Of a stretch of 64,000 nt of DNA, positions 18,327 through 28,234 are shown in pieces. How positions within the stretch are numbered: position 1 is the first letter of the stretch; the number at the start of each line of letters is the position of its first letter. The DNA is taken from positions 14,225-78,224 of the forward strand of contig JAAEPJ010000072.1 in assembly GCA_024222485.1 (NCBI GenBank), in the 5' to 3' direction. The notes under the pieces were generated by a model. That model had not been told where the DNA came from and searched no databases. It saw only the letters and a list, made by a program, of their open reading frames with translations. Position numbers and translations under genes: made by a program. This stretch comes from a bacterium (GTDB taxonomy: Bacteria; RUG730; JAAEPJ01).

Positions 18327-18355
18327 AAATTGTGCCATCAGTGTTGACACAATTT
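18327..18355. repeat. Inverted repeat between methylase and specificity genes, second
   Basis: Perfect 8-bp arms AAATTGTG and CACAATTT flank 13 nt, directly beside the first inverted repeat. On the minus strand AAA-rich rather than T-rich sequence follows, so a terminator role is doubtful. Confidence 0.6.
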
Positions 18356-18374
18356 ATTTGTTTTTTTAAATTTC

Positions 18375-20462
18375 CTAACACTTAGTCTTTTCACTCCAAA
18401 AACTCAATTTTTCTTTTTTAGCCCATTTTTCAAACTCATAAGCAATTTCTTTTAAATCCTGTTTTTGTATTAAATGATTATGCTCATCAACTTTTCTTTC
18501 TCCTGTTTCCTCATCAACCTCATAAATCTCTTCTCCTGAATTATCCTTTCCAGAGTTTTCTGAAACTGCCATAAAAATACTATAATCATCAATTTTAGGG
18601 TTATAAGTTTCTGAATTTTTATCCTCATCCCATTTTTGAACAAATAATACAGATGTTTTTGTTCCTGTATGTGGCTTAAAAGTATTGCCATCAAGACCAA
18701 CTACGGCAATTAGTCTTGCTCTTTCCATTATAAATTCTCGAATTCTTTCATCACTTGTATTGTTAAACCTTCCTTGTGGAAGAACAATAGCCATCCGGCC
18801 GCCATCTTTTAGAAAATCTAAATTTCTTTCAATAAATAAAACATCTCTAGAAATTTTGCTTACTTTTTTACCTTTTTTAAAAGCAACATCATAATTTGAA
18901 ATTAAACGACTGTCTTTTATATCTCCTGCAAAAGGTGGATTTGCCATAACAATATCAAAATTAAATTCTTTTGGATGAGATGAGTCCTTTGCCAAATCTA
19001 AAAGCCTCAGGTAACCTTCATTATAAGTTTTCATCCAGTCTCTATCTTTTTGTTTCTCATTCCATCTTGAATAATCCAAACTATTTAAATGCAGTACATT
19101 AGTTTTTCCATCTCCTGCAATCATGTTTAAAGTTCTTGCTACACGAACAGATTTTTCATCAAAGTCAATTCCAAAAACTTTGGTGACATATTTTTTTTGT
19201 TCTCGTGTTAATTTTTGATTTGAAAAATTAGCAAAATTAGCTTTGCCTTGATTAACTAATTTTTGCCAAACATTAAAAAGAGTATGCACAGTAAACCCAC
19301 AACTTCCACAAGCAGTATCAATCATATATTCGTTTAAATGTGGATTTATCATATAAACAGCCATATCAATTACATTTCTTGGCGTAAAATATTGACCTTT
19401 TTCACCCTTCGCAGATTTATTAACAAGATATTCAAAAGCTTCATCAATTACTTGAAGATTTGAGTTAAAAAGTTTTACATTTTGCAAAAATCCTACACAG
19501 ATTTGCAAATGGTTTTCATCTGTAATTCTTAAAGGTTCCCCTTTTTCAAAAATACCAGACCATTTATCTTTTGCTTTTTGAAATAACTCATTTATAACTT
19601 TTTTAGTATGATGAGAATCTCCACGACTTCTAAACTCTAATTTTCTAAAACCTTCATTATCAATTTTTTCTAAAATTTCTTTATCGCTTAAACTATCATT
19701 TTGTTTTTTTATTATTTTAAACTGTGTTTCAATATTTACTCTATCATCTGAGCTTTCCATTTCATCATAAAGTTTTGTGAAAATCATTTTAAAAACTTCC
19801 TCAAAAACATCAACACCAGCATTTGCTAAAACTTCATCTTCCATTTCTTCAATTAAAGATTTCAATGATTTTCTTTCTTCATAAAGTCTATCTTTTTGCA
19901 TTAATTCTAAATATGTAAAAAATTCATTTTTAATATCATCTATTGTTTCATTTGCTTTTGGGATATTTGAAAGCGGTTCAAAATAGTTTGGGTCAAGTCG
20001 CTCGTAATAAGCTATTTCAACTCCATTTGTCCAAACTGCAAGAGGTGAGCCTGTTCCATTACAATAACTTTTTAATTGGTCTTTACCATCTTTTGCTTTA
20101 TGTTTTTTTATTTCCAAAACACAATAAACACTTGTTCTATCAGACTTATTTAATATAACAATATCAGCAAACTTTTTTTCTCTTCCGAAATTAACAGTAT
20201 ACTCAACTTCAAGTAAGTTTAACGGATAATCATATTCATAAATAAGTTTATCAAGCATTAATTGTCTAATTATTTCTTCTGGTTTTGCTTGAATATCTTT
20301 ATTTCGTTTAAGACATTTAATAAATTTTTTATCTTTTTTATTAAAAATATTTCTTTCAATTCTATCTATACTTTCAGAAGAAAAAATAGTTAAATCATAT
20401 TTATCATTAGACTTTACTAATTCTGCAAGTTTAGTATTTGTATCAATTTTTATATTACTCAT
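18375..20462 (-). CDS. hsdM: N6-adenine methyltransferase with fused N-terminal restriction nuclease domain (HsdM-like)
   Basis: The 695 residues hold an N-terminal HsdR-N-type domain followed by a type I methylase. In the first domain, FADIVIL (Asp100) and CVLEIKK (Glu117, Lys119) form a complete PD-(D/E)xK pattern. The methylase part has KGQYFTPRNVIDMAVYMINP (HsdM entry motif), TACGSCGF (SAM-binding) and the catalytic NPPF (508-511). With hsdS downstream and no translocase gene adjacent, the pair resembles type IIB systems such as BcgI, in which one chain cuts and methylates and a second recognises DNA. Alternatively the N-terminal domain may be non-cleaving, as is possible in type I M-like proteins carrying it. 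Confidence 0.9.
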   Translation of the reverse strand: MSNIKIDTNTKLAELVKSNDKYDLTIFSSESIDRIERNIFNKKDKKFIKCLKRNKDIQAKPEEIIRQLMLDKLIYEYDYPLNLLEVEYTVNFGREKKFADIVILNKSDRTSVYCVLEIKKHKAKDGKDQLKSYCNGTGSPLAVWTNGVEIAYYERLDPNYFEPLSNIPKANETIDDIKNEFFTYLELMQKDRLYEERKSLKSLIEEMEDEVLANAGVDVFEEVFKMIFTKLYDEMESSDDRVNIETQFKIIKKQNDSLSDKEILEKIDNEGFRKLEFRSRGDSHHTKKVINELFQKAKDKWSGIFEKGEPLRITDENHLQICVGFLQNVKLFNSNLQVIDEAFEYLVNKSAKGEKGQYFTPRNVIDMAVYMINPHLNEYMIDTACGSCGFTVHTLFNVWQKLVNQGKANFANFSNQKLTREQKKYVTKVFGIDFDEKSVRVARTLNMIAGDGKTNVLHLNSLDYSRWNEKQKDRDWMKTYNEGYLRLLDLAKDSSHPKEFNFDIVMANPPFAGDIKDSRLISNYDVAFKKGKKVSKISRDVLFIERNLDFLKDGGRMAIVLPQGRFNNTSDERIREFIMERARLIAVVGLDGNTFKPHTGTKTSVLFVQKWDEDKNSETYNPKIDDYSIFMAVSENSGKDNSGEEIYEVDEETGERKVDEHNHLIQKQDLKEIAYEFEKWAKKEKLSFWSEKTKC

Positions 20463-20624
20463 TTTGTTGTTTTTCCCTTAGTAATAATTTTTATACTTTC
20501 TTTTCTTTCTGCCACATCTCTTTATTTTTCAAGCCAATAATAAATAAATTTAATAGATTGAAAAAAGTTTTTTGATTTATTAAACAACCTTAATGTAATT
20601 GTATTTTATGAGCTGTGACAGAGG

Positions 20625-21359
20625 CTATAACTTTTCTATTTCTTCTTTGAAAAGTTTTGTATATTTCATTATTTCTTCAAGGGGTTTCCCATCTTTCTTC
20701 ATTTCTTTCGCCATTTCAAACTTTTCTTCTTTGCGACCTTCAGCAAGCCCCTCTTTTTTCCCTTTTTTAATTCCTGATTTTTCACCCTCACTCAATCCCT
20801 CAACAAGCCCATCTCTCTTGCCTGATATTCTTCCCTCATGTATTCCCTCTTTTCTTCCTTCTTCCTTGTCCTCTGCTCTTCGCTCTAGGTACAAAGCTTG
20901 CATTTTATACTGCTCTTCCATGCTAAAAAAACTATCATTGCCTATAATGATATGGTCATGAAATTTCATGCCGCCCGTTTCGGTTAATAATAAAAGTTCC
21001 TTGGTAAAGGCTATGTCATTGCCGCTTGGCTCTGGGTTTCCGCTTGGGTGGTTATGCACGACTATTACTCCATAAGCATTTAGTGCAATAGAGGCTCGTA
21101 TCACTTCAAACTCTCTTGTATATATTCCATCTATTCCGCCTATGGCAATTGTTTCAAAACATATTATCCTCATGTCTTTATCTAGGCTTATTGTTATTAT
21201 TTTTTCTTTTGACTCATTTTGCAAATCAGAAAATAGCTCATAAACTAGTTTTGTATCTACTAGTTGAACATCTTTAAACTTTGATGATACTCTCTTCTTT
21301 TTGTACTGCATATTAAGCTCTCTTAAATAAACTGTTTCTTTTTTGGGAGTTTCTGACAT
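20625..21359 (-). CDS. RadC-type MPN domain fused to a glycine-periodic Rpn-like tail
   Basis: Residues about 30-150 form the MPN/JAB half of RadC with an intact metal site H-x-H-x7-S-x2-D (His102, His104, Ser112, Asp115). The N-terminal helix-hairpin-helix half of normal RadC is absent. The C-terminal tail is unlike RadC: glycine stands at every fourth residue from 168 to 208, eleven in a row, in a highly charged E/K/R context. It then runs into AKEMKKDGKPLEEIMKYT and LFKEEIEKL, the usual C-terminus of Rpn/PD-(D/E)xK transposase-like proteins. No PD-(D/E)xK nuclease is present. The gene lies between a restriction-modification pair and a dead restriction gene. AGGAG precedes the ATG. Confidence 0.85.
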   Translation of the reverse strand: MSETPKKETVYLRELNMQYKKKRVSSKFKDVQLVDTKLVYELFSDLQNESKEKIITISLDKDMRIICFETIAIGGIDGIYTREFEVIRASIALNAYGVIVVHNHPSGNPEPSGNDIAFTKELLLLTETGGMKFHDHIIIGNDSFFSMEEQYKMQALYLERRAEDKEEGRKEGIHEGRISGKRDGLVEGLSEGEKSGIKKGKKEGLAEGRKEEKFEMAKEMKKDGKPLEEIMKYTKLFKEEIEKL

Positions 21360-21472
21360 TTTTTATTCTCCTAGTTTTAGTTTTTAAGGTGCATTATTAT
21401 AATATTATATATACATAATAATTGTTAGATAAACAATTCCTTTTCAAAGTTTTGTTTTGCTTTTTGTTTACG

Positions 21473-22112
21473 CTAATTACTTGAATAATTTCTTAACAAC
21501 CTCAAAAGCTCTTGCTGTTGACTTTGCAATTTAGCATCAAAAATAATTTTATAATCAAAATTTTTATTTAAATCTATAAAGTCTTTAAATCCAACCTCTT
21601 TACTAAAAACCTCATTAAATAAACTTTTAATTTTACCATCATAGCTTTTTTTGTTTGCTTCATAATCTATTTTTTTACCCTGCCCTTTCACCTCTATAAC
21701 TAAATATCTACCTTTTCTTGTTTCAATCAAAAAATCAGAAAAATATTTTGATATATTCTTATATTCAGGATTATAGTAGTCAAAATAAAAGTCATTATGT
21801 AGTTGGTTTAAACTCCACCAGTAAAATAAATATCTACTATTAGCTCATCCTGTTCTAGCTCGTTTGCTAAAGTTAAAAATAAATCTTTTTCATCTTCACT
21901 ATCAAAATTATAAGGATTTATATGAAAACCTATTTTTTCATTATACTCTTGTTTATAAACAACTAATTTATTTTTTCTTGTATTAATATTTATTTGAAAT
22001 GGATATGCTTTTGTTATATCTAGCTCCTCATTAAAAATAGTTTCTTTTATTTCATAATCAAAAACTTTTTTTATTCCTATCTTTATTTGGATAATTACCC
22101 TTTAACACTCTC
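21473..22112 (-). pseudogene. Decayed type III restriction enzyme (Res) C-terminus
   Basis: Two overlapping minus-strand frames carry one broken protein. The upstream frame (about 22112-21808) reads a segment containing NPYNFDSEDEKDLFLTLAN, like the stretch before the nuclease domain of type III Res proteins, and ends in TAA at 21808-21810. The next frame resumes at once (NQLHNDFYFDYYNPEYKN) and holds FSDFLIETRKGRYLVIEVKG, a PD-(D/E)xK pattern with Asp, Glu and Lys, ending at 21473. A stop at about 22112 also cuts off the helicase part. No Mod gene remains. Frameshift plus truncation indicate a dead relic. Confidence 0.75.
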
Positions 22113-22277
22113 CTTGGCTTATCACCATAATTTATTAGAAAATACAATGGCATTATTCCCTACGATATCCATCATTTCCCCGATTATTGCTCTAAAAAGC
22201 TCAAATTCTTATTTTTAAATTAATAGGGGAAAGTTAAAAAAATATTGCCATCTTTGTGATTAGCATAACTTTAAATG

Positions 22278-23375
22278 TTACACATTAAACAAAAATTCTA
22301 CAATATCACCATCTTTCATCACATAATCACGCCCCTCTTGTCGAATGACACCAGCTTCTCGTGCTTTCTTAAGACCATTATATGTTACAAAATCATTAAA
22401 AGGAATGATATTAGCACGAATAAACCCACGCTCAAAATCCGTATGAATAACTCCAGCTGCTTCCGGTGCAGTCGCACCTTTTTTAACTGTCCAAGCACGG
22501 GTTTCTTTCTCTCCTGTAGTTAGATATGTTTGCAACCCTAAAAGATTGAAACATTTTTTAGCAATTAAATCTAAACCAGAAAATTCTAAACCAAGTGCTT
22601 CCAAATATTCTTTTTTTTCTTCCTTATCAAGAGTAGAGATTTCCTCCTCAACTTTGGCTGAAATAATGACAAACTCATCTCCACTCTCTCGGGCATATTC
22701 ATTAATTTTTTTTATTGCGTCATTTTCTTGACCAATCTGCGTTTCGGCAATATTAGCAATATAAACTACTTTTTTCGCGGTTAAAAAACCAAACTCTTTA
22801 ATAAGTGTAGCTTCTTCTTCGGTTAAATCCAAAGAACGAACTGTTTTCTCATCCTCAAGTGTTTTAAGAATCTGCGCCAAAAGTTTATGTTTATCCATTA
22901 ATTCTGAATCTTTAGCTCCTTTCAGCCGTTTGGCTAAATTATCAAGCGCTTTTTGTGCCGCCTCAAAATCACTCATAATAAGTTCAAAATTAATCGTTTT
23001 AATATCAGAAATAGGATCGATTTTACCAGAAACATGTACAATATTATCATCTTCAAAAGCACGAACCACATGGGCGATGGCTGATACCTCTCGAATATTA
23101 GATAAAAATTTATTGCCAAGCCCTTCGCCTTGAGATGCTCCTTTAACCAATCCAGCAATATCTACAAATTTAATGGTAGAATGAATAATCTCTTTCGTAT
23201 TACTTATTTTCGCTAAAATATCTAACCGCTCATCCGGAATAACCACAATCCCTGTATTAGGTTCTATTGTACAAAAAGGATAATTTTGTGCTTCTGCCCC
23301 AGCATTTGTAATTGCATTAAACAAAGTTGATTTTCCGACATTTGGAAGACCAACGATACCTATTGAAAGTGCCAT
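22278..23375 (-). CDS. ychF: Redox-regulated ATPase YchF (Obg-like)
   Basis: A ribosome-associated P-loop ATPase of the TRAFAC/Obg branch, 365 residues, full length. It has GLPNVGKSTLFNAIT (P-loop), FVDIAGLVKGASQGEGLGN (Walker B region), the NxxE-type VYIANIAE instead of the GTPase NKxD, and a C-terminal TGS domain ending DGDIVEFLFNV. TAGGAGAAAAAA precedes the ATG. It stands as a single gene between the accessory island and the penicillin-binding protein. Confidence 0.96.
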   Translation of the reverse strand: MALSIGIVGLPNVGKSTLFNAITNAGAEAQNYPFCTIEPNTGIVVIPDERLDILAKISNTKEIIHSTIKFVDIAGLVKGASQGEGLGNKFLSNIREVSAIAHVVRAFEDDNIVHVSGKIDPISDIKTINFELIMSDFEAAQKALDNLAKRLKGAKDSELMDKHKLLAQILKTLEDEKTVRSLDLTEEEATLIKEFGFLTAKKVVYIANIAETQIGQENDAIKKINEYARESGDEFVIISAKVEEEISTLDKEEKKEYLEALGLEFSGLDLIAKKCFNLLGLQTYLTTGEKETRAWTVKKGATAPEAAGVIHTDFERGFIRANIIPFNDFVTYNGLKKAREAGVIRQEGRDYVMKDGDIVEFLFNV

Positions 23376-23537
23376 TTTTTTCTCCTAAGTTTAATATTGC
23401 AAACAATCTAATAAAATAAATATTATAAAAATTCGCAAATTTCATAATCAAATACTTACTTCCCAACAAAGCTTTAATGAATAAATGATACAAACAACCT
23501 AAAAAAGTATTGCCAAAGGCATAAAACGATATCTTTA

Positions 23538-25880
23538 TTACAAAGACCTGCTACTTTTAACAATACTCTGATCAATTGATGAACTACTAAAAACAACCTG
23601 TTCTAGCTTTGAGATATCAAAAATTTCCTCATCATCAATTTCCTCAATTTCTTTAATATCATCATAATTATTAAAAAGTTCTGAATACATAGAAACCTCT
23701 TCCGGTTCTGTCCCTTGAATAAAAGCTTCCATATATGAGTTTTCATCTAACTCAATCGACCTTAACCCTGTATTCTTATTAATAGGCACAAAAACAATAT
23801 TATCTGGGATATCAAAATCAATCTTTGGTTTTTCTTTTAAAGCTTTTTTCATAAAATCAGTCCAAATCGGACAAGCCAGTCTACCACCTGTTCGCCCTTT
23901 ACCTAAAGTTCTTTGATCATCAAACCCTACCCAGACACTCGCTACAATTTGTGGGGTAAAACCAATAAACCAAGCATCAGAATAATTATTAGTTGTACCA
24001 GTTTTTCCTCCTGTAGGGCGCCTAAGTCGCCTAGCATATCGACCAGTACCATATTCTACTACCCCATGTAATAAGTGTGACATAATAAATGCTGTTTCCT
24101 CTGATAAAACCTCTTCTTCTTCAGGGTACCTCTGTTCTAATAATTGCCCATCATTATCATAAATCTTAATAATAGCATAAGGCTTAGTCTTAACTCCACG
24201 ATTAGCAATTGTTGCATAGGCATTAGTAAGCTCTAAAGGAGTTACAACAAAAGTCCCAAGGGCCATTGATAAATAAGGTGCAACATAGCTTTTAATCCCT
24301 AGTTTTTTAGCATAATAACAAGCGGTGGATGTTCCGGCCTTTTCTAAGAGCTTAATTGATGTAACATTAATTGATTTCTGTAATGAAGTCCTAAGAGTAA
24401 CATCCCCCTTATATTTATTTGAGTAGTTGCCTGGTCTCCAGATCTGCATGGGATCATACTTCACTTCTTCTTTATCTTCTTCATCAACATTAATTATCTT
24501 ATGTTTAGCTATGAGAGAAGCCTCATCACCATTTTTATCTTCATCTTCTTCGATAATTCTAAGACCTGAGATAATTTCAGGATCAACATCAGAATAATCC
24601 GTTGTATTTCCAACAAGTTCCCAATCAGTGCCATCATTATAGTAAATAACAGGCTCATCCTTTAAAATAATATTAGAAGCAAGCCCTTGGTCAATAGCTG
24701 CTGTAAAAATAATGGGCTTAAAACAGGATCCTGGCTGCCTTCTAGCTTGAATAGCACGGTTAAACTGACTGTCTTTAAAATCACGCCCACCAACTAGAGC
24801 ACGAATCTGTCCGTTCTTAGTATCCAGTGCAATAATAGAACCCTGAACATTTTTGTATGTATCCGTTGAATCATAAATCAAAATATCTTTATCCCATTTT
24901 GAAAGCTTTTTTTGCGGGTGTTCCAAGTGCTCTTTAATTTTTCTTAGCTTTAGAACATCGAACTTTTCTAAATGTTTTTTTAGAGCATTCACCGCAGCAA
25001 TCTGCATATTTAAATCAATTGTTGTATAAATTTGTAATCCTCCACGGTATAACATTTCCCCATAAAGAGATTCAAGCTCTTGTCGAACATACTCTACAAA
25101 ATATGAAGCATATTTTTCCTCAATATTTTTTTCTATGGTAATAATAGGAGTACTTTTACTAATTTCATAATGTTCCTGTGTAATAAATTTTTCATCATAC
25201 ATCCGCCTTAAAACAGTATTCCGACGCTTTAAAGCAGACTCTGGGTATTTAAATGGAGAATAATATGATGGAGCCTTAGGTAACCCAGCAATAAGTGCAC
25301 ATTCTTCTAGGTTTAAAGCATTCGGATGTTTGCCAAAATACAGATCTGCCGCCATATTAATTCCATACACTCCATGCCCAAAGTAAATATGATTAAAATA
25401 CATTCCTAAAATTTCATTTTTAGAATATTGCTGTTCTAATTTAATGGCTAAAATAGCTTCCTTAATTTTACGGATATAGCTTCTATCAAGTGTTAAAAAT
25501 AAATTACGCGCCAACTGCTGAGTAATTGTACTAGTTGCAGACAGCCTTTTTCCAGTCAGTAATTTCTTTAAAATTGCACGCACAATCCCAATCGGATCTA
25601 TCCCCCAATGCCTATAATAACGCTTATCTTCTGTGGCCACAATTGCATCTATTAAGTTCTCAGGAATCTGATCAAAAGCAAGGAAAATACGCCGTTCAAT
25701 AAACAGTTCATCAATCAGCTCGCCATGCATATCATAAATTTTTGTTGTTAAATTAGGTTTGTAATACTGAAGCTCCTCAATAGAAGGTAAATCCTTAGAA
25801 AAATAATGAACCAGAAAGACGCCTTTAGCCACTATCAAAACAAATAATAAAACTGCAATAATTATTAATTTATTTTTCAT
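23538..25880 (-). CDS. mrcA: Class A penicillin-binding protein 1A
   Basis: A bifunctional peptidoglycan polymerase and cross-linker anchored in the inner membrane by one N-terminal helix (KNKLIIIAVLLFVLIVAKGV). The glycosyltransferase GT51 domain shows VATEDKRYYRHWGID and the ATSTITQQLARNLFL segment. The transpeptidase domain shows SCFK (SxxK), SIN (SxN) and GGKTGTT (KTG). The C-terminus is acidic and Ser-rich. Start: ATG 25880 gives a clean signal anchor; an ATG six codons up (25898) has a comparable TAGG site and cannot be excluded. Confidence 0.95.
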   Translation of the reverse strand: MKNKLIIIAVLLFVLIVAKGVFLVHYFSKDLPSIEELQYYKPNLTTKIYDMHGELIDELFIERRIFLAFDQIPENLIDAIVATEDKRYYRHWGIDPIGIVRAILKKLLTGKRLSATSTITQQLARNLFLTLDRSYIRKIKEAILAIKLEQQYSKNEILGMYFNHIYFGHGVYGINMAADLYFGKHPNALNLEECALIAGLPKAPSYYSPFKYPESALKRRNTVLRRMYDEKFITQEHYEISKSTPIITIEKNIEEKYASYFVEYVRQELESLYGEMLYRGGLQIYTTIDLNMQIAAVNALKKHLEKFDVLKLRKIKEHLEHPQKKLSKWDKDILIYDSTDTYKNVQGSIIALDTKNGQIRALVGGRDFKDSQFNRAIQARRQPGSCFKPIIFTAAIDQGLASNIILKDEPVIYYNDGTDWELVGNTTDYSDVDPEIISGLRIIEEDEDKNGDEASLIAKHKIINVDEEDKEEVKYDPMQIWRPGNYSNKYKGDVTLRTSLQKSINVTSIKLLEKAGTSTACYYAKKLGIKSYVAPYLSMALGTFVVTPLELTNAYATIANRGVKTKPYAIIKIYDNDGQLLEQRYPEEEEVLSEETAFIMSHLLHGVVEYGTGRYARRLRRPTGGKTGTTNNYSDAWFIGFTPQIVASVWVGFDDQRTLGKGRTGGRLACPIWTDFMKKALKEKPKIDFDIPDNIVFVPINKNTGLRSIELDENSYMEAFIQGTEPEEVSMYSELFNNYDDIKEIEEIDDEEIFDISKLEQVVFSSSSIDQSIVKSSRSL

Positions 25881-25927
25881 ATTTTTACCACATAACAACC
25901 TAAGTTTTTATTCTTCATTCCTCTACT

Positions 25928-27541
25928 TTAAATATCTCTAAATTTATTTACAATGGGCATCCTACGATCCTTGCCAAATGCTCGTGGCATTATTTTGATT
26001 CCTATGGCTGCTTGCCGCCTTTTATACTCACTAAAGTCAACTAAGCTTATCACCCTTTCTACAACCTCTCTCTCCACATCAAGATCAGTTAAAATCTCAT
26101 CAAGAGAATAATCTTTCTCAATATATCTTACAAGTATTTTATCTAGCACAGCATATGAGGGGAGAGAGTCTTCATCTTTTTGATCAGGTCTTAACTCTGC
26201 GGATGGAGGCCTTGTTATAATAGAAGCAGGAATTGCCTTATGTTCCTTAGAAAGGGCAAAAACCATAGTCTTGGGAATATCTTTAATAATAGCAAACCCA
26301 CCGGCCATGTCACCATAAAGGGTACAATAACCTGTCGCTATTTCACTCTTATTTCCAGTTGTTAGAACCAATGCCCCAAATTTATTAGACATTGCCATTA
26401 AAATATTCCCTCTAATCCTTGCTTGAATATTTTCCTCTGTTGTATCTTCTGGTAACCCCTTAAAAATATCCGTAAAAAAATCCTTATAGGCATTGCGTAA
26501 TCCTTCAATCGCTATCTCATGGAACTCTACGCCTAAATTTTGAGCTAAGACCCTCGCATCATTTTTCGTTCCGGCTGACGAATAAACTGTTGGCATAGAA
26601 ATACAAACCACTTTATCTTTCCCCAGTGCATCAACGGCAATTGCTGCAACCAAAGCCGAATCAATTCCACCACTTAGACCGATTAAAACTTTATTAAATC
26701 CACTTTTAAAAACATAGTCATGTGTACCAAGAACAAGTGCCTCATATACTTGCTGCATCTTAACTTTAGGATCTTTATTGACTAGCTGAAGGGTTTCTCG
26801 ATAATCAATACCTTGGAAGCTATTAGGTTTTACTGTCTCTGCAATAAGTAACTCTTCTGTAAACAAACGGGCTTGTTTAAGCAATCTTCCTTCTTTTGTT
26901 AAATAGAAACTTCCGCCATCAAAAACCAACTCATCCTGCCCCCCGACTAAATTACAATATAAAATATCAGCAGCCGATTTTTTAGCATAGCGGGAAATAA
27001 CCTCTTTACGCAAATGCTCTTTTCCATAATGATAAGGTGAAGCTGAAATATTAATAATTAAATCTACGCCCTTAGTCTCTTCACAAATTGTATCATCTTC
27101 CCAAATATCTTCACAAATACTCATAGCACATCTCATATTCTTAATATCAATAATTAAGGGCTTGTTTCCTGCTTTAAAATAGCGTTGCTCATCAAATACA
27201 CCATAATTAGGAAGTTTGCGTTTATGATACTTATACTTGATCACACCATCTTGCAACACTGCTAAAGCATTATAATCCCCATCGATAAAACCAAGAATAA
27301 CAATAAGTCCTTCGACTTTTTGAGCAATTTCTTTAACAATTTCAATATTCCGTTTTAAAAATTTTTTTTTAAATAAAAGGTCCTCCGGAGGATAGCCACA
27401 GATAGCACATTCAGGAAACACTACAAGATCAACATGAGTATTTGCAGTAGTTGCTCTTATTATATAATCCAAAATTTTAGATTTATTTGCTTCAAAATCC
27501 CCCATCACTGGGTTAATCTGAGCAATTGCATAGGTTAACAT
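25928..27541 (-). CDS. nadE: Glutamine-dependent NAD+ synthetase
   Basis: Converts nicotinic acid adenine dinucleotide to NAD+, taking ammonia from glutamine. The N-terminal nitrilase-like glutaminase has its triad in VVFPECAICGYPP (Glu), the KRKLPNYGVFDE segment (Lys) and CAMSICEDIWEDD (Cys). The C-terminal synthetase has the ATP pyrophosphatase loop GLSGGIDSALVAA and TTGNKSEIATGYCTLYGD. At 537 residues it is the usual two-domain length. Confidence 0.96.
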   Translation of the reverse strand: MLTYAIAQINPVMGDFEANKSKILDYIIRATTANTHVDLVVFPECAICGYPPEDLLFKKKFLKRNIEIVKEIAQKVEGLIVILGFIDGDYNALAVLQDGVIKYKYHKRKLPNYGVFDEQRYFKAGNKPLIIDIKNMRCAMSICEDIWEDDTICEETKGVDLIINISASPYHYGKEHLRKEVISRYAKKSAADILYCNLVGGQDELVFDGGSFYLTKEGRLLKQARLFTEELLIAETVKPNSFQGIDYRETLQLVNKDPKVKMQQVYEALVLGTHDYVFKSGFNKVLIGLSGGIDSALVAAIAVDALGKDKVVCISMPTVYSSAGTKNDARVLAQNLGVEFHEIAIEGLRNAYKDFFTDIFKGLPEDTTEENIQARIRGNILMAMSNKFGALVLTTGNKSEIATGYCTLYGDMAGGFAIIKDIPKTMVFALSKEHKAIPASIITRPPSAELRPDQKDEDSLPSYAVLDKILVRYIEKDYSLDEILTDLDVEREVVERVISLVDFSEYKRRQAAIGIKIMPRAFGKDRRMPIVNKFRDI

Positions 27542-27602
27542 GGTTGGATACCTAAGATAACTAATAGAGAAACAGAAAAGATAGTATCTCTACAGATTAA
27601 TT

Positions 27603-28160
27603 TTAAACTCTTTGAATATAATTACCTTCATTTGTGTCAATTTTAACTTTATCGCCAATTTCTATAAAAAGCGGAACCATAATTTCAAGCCCATTCTCTG
27701 TTGTTGCAGGCTTTAAAGCATTAGTAGCCGTATCCCCTTTTAAGCCTTTTTCAGTATAAGTAATCTCAACAACAATACTTTGTGGTAATTGTACCCCTAG
27801 TATTTCATCCCCATAAAACAAAACATCAATCTCCATATTATCTTGTAAATATTTAACAGCGCCACCAATATTTTCTTCTTTAATCTCAACTTGTTCAAAT
27901 GTTTCATTACTCATAAAAATATAAGAGTCACCATCATGATAAAGATACTGCATTCTTTGCCTTTCAAGGTTAATTTCTGCAAATTTTTCACCAGACTTAA
28001 CAGTTGTTTCAAAAATCGCACTTGTTCTTAAATTTTTCAGCTTTAAACGCAGTACAGCCCCACCTTTTCCTGGTTTATGATGTTGAAACCAAAGAACCGT
28101 AACGATATTTTCTCCGAGTTTAAAGCTTACGCCATTGGAAATATCACTTGTTGAAATCAT
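27603..28160 (-). CDS. efp: Elongation factor P
   Basis: Relieves ribosome stalling at polyproline. At 185 residues it has the three beta-barrel domains. The loop tip reads HHKPGKGGA with Lys32 at the normally modified position. It lies between nadE and the MetH-reactivation gene. No EpmA/EpmB gene is seen here, so the lysine modification, if any, is undetermined. Confidence 0.96.
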   Translation of the reverse strand: MISTSDISNGVSFKLGENIVTVLWFQHHKPGKGGAVLRLKLKNLRTSAIFETTVKSGEKFAEINLERQRMQYLYHDGDSYIFMSNETFEQVEIKEENIGGAVKYLQDNMEIDVLFYGDEILGVQLPQSIVVEITYTEKGLKGDTATNALKPATTENGLEIMVPLFIEIGDKVKIDTNEGNYIQRV

Positions 28161-28234
28161 TATATAATAGTCTCCTCTATAAACTTATGATAGGTCAAAG
28201 ACATCAAAAGTGATGTCCATTCAAATTAAGAAAA

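Noticed and set aside
20599-20961. Plus-strand frame of 120 residues rich in Ser and Pro
   Set aside because: It is the antisense of the glycine-periodic tail of the RadC-like gene; its repeats follow from that coding strand.
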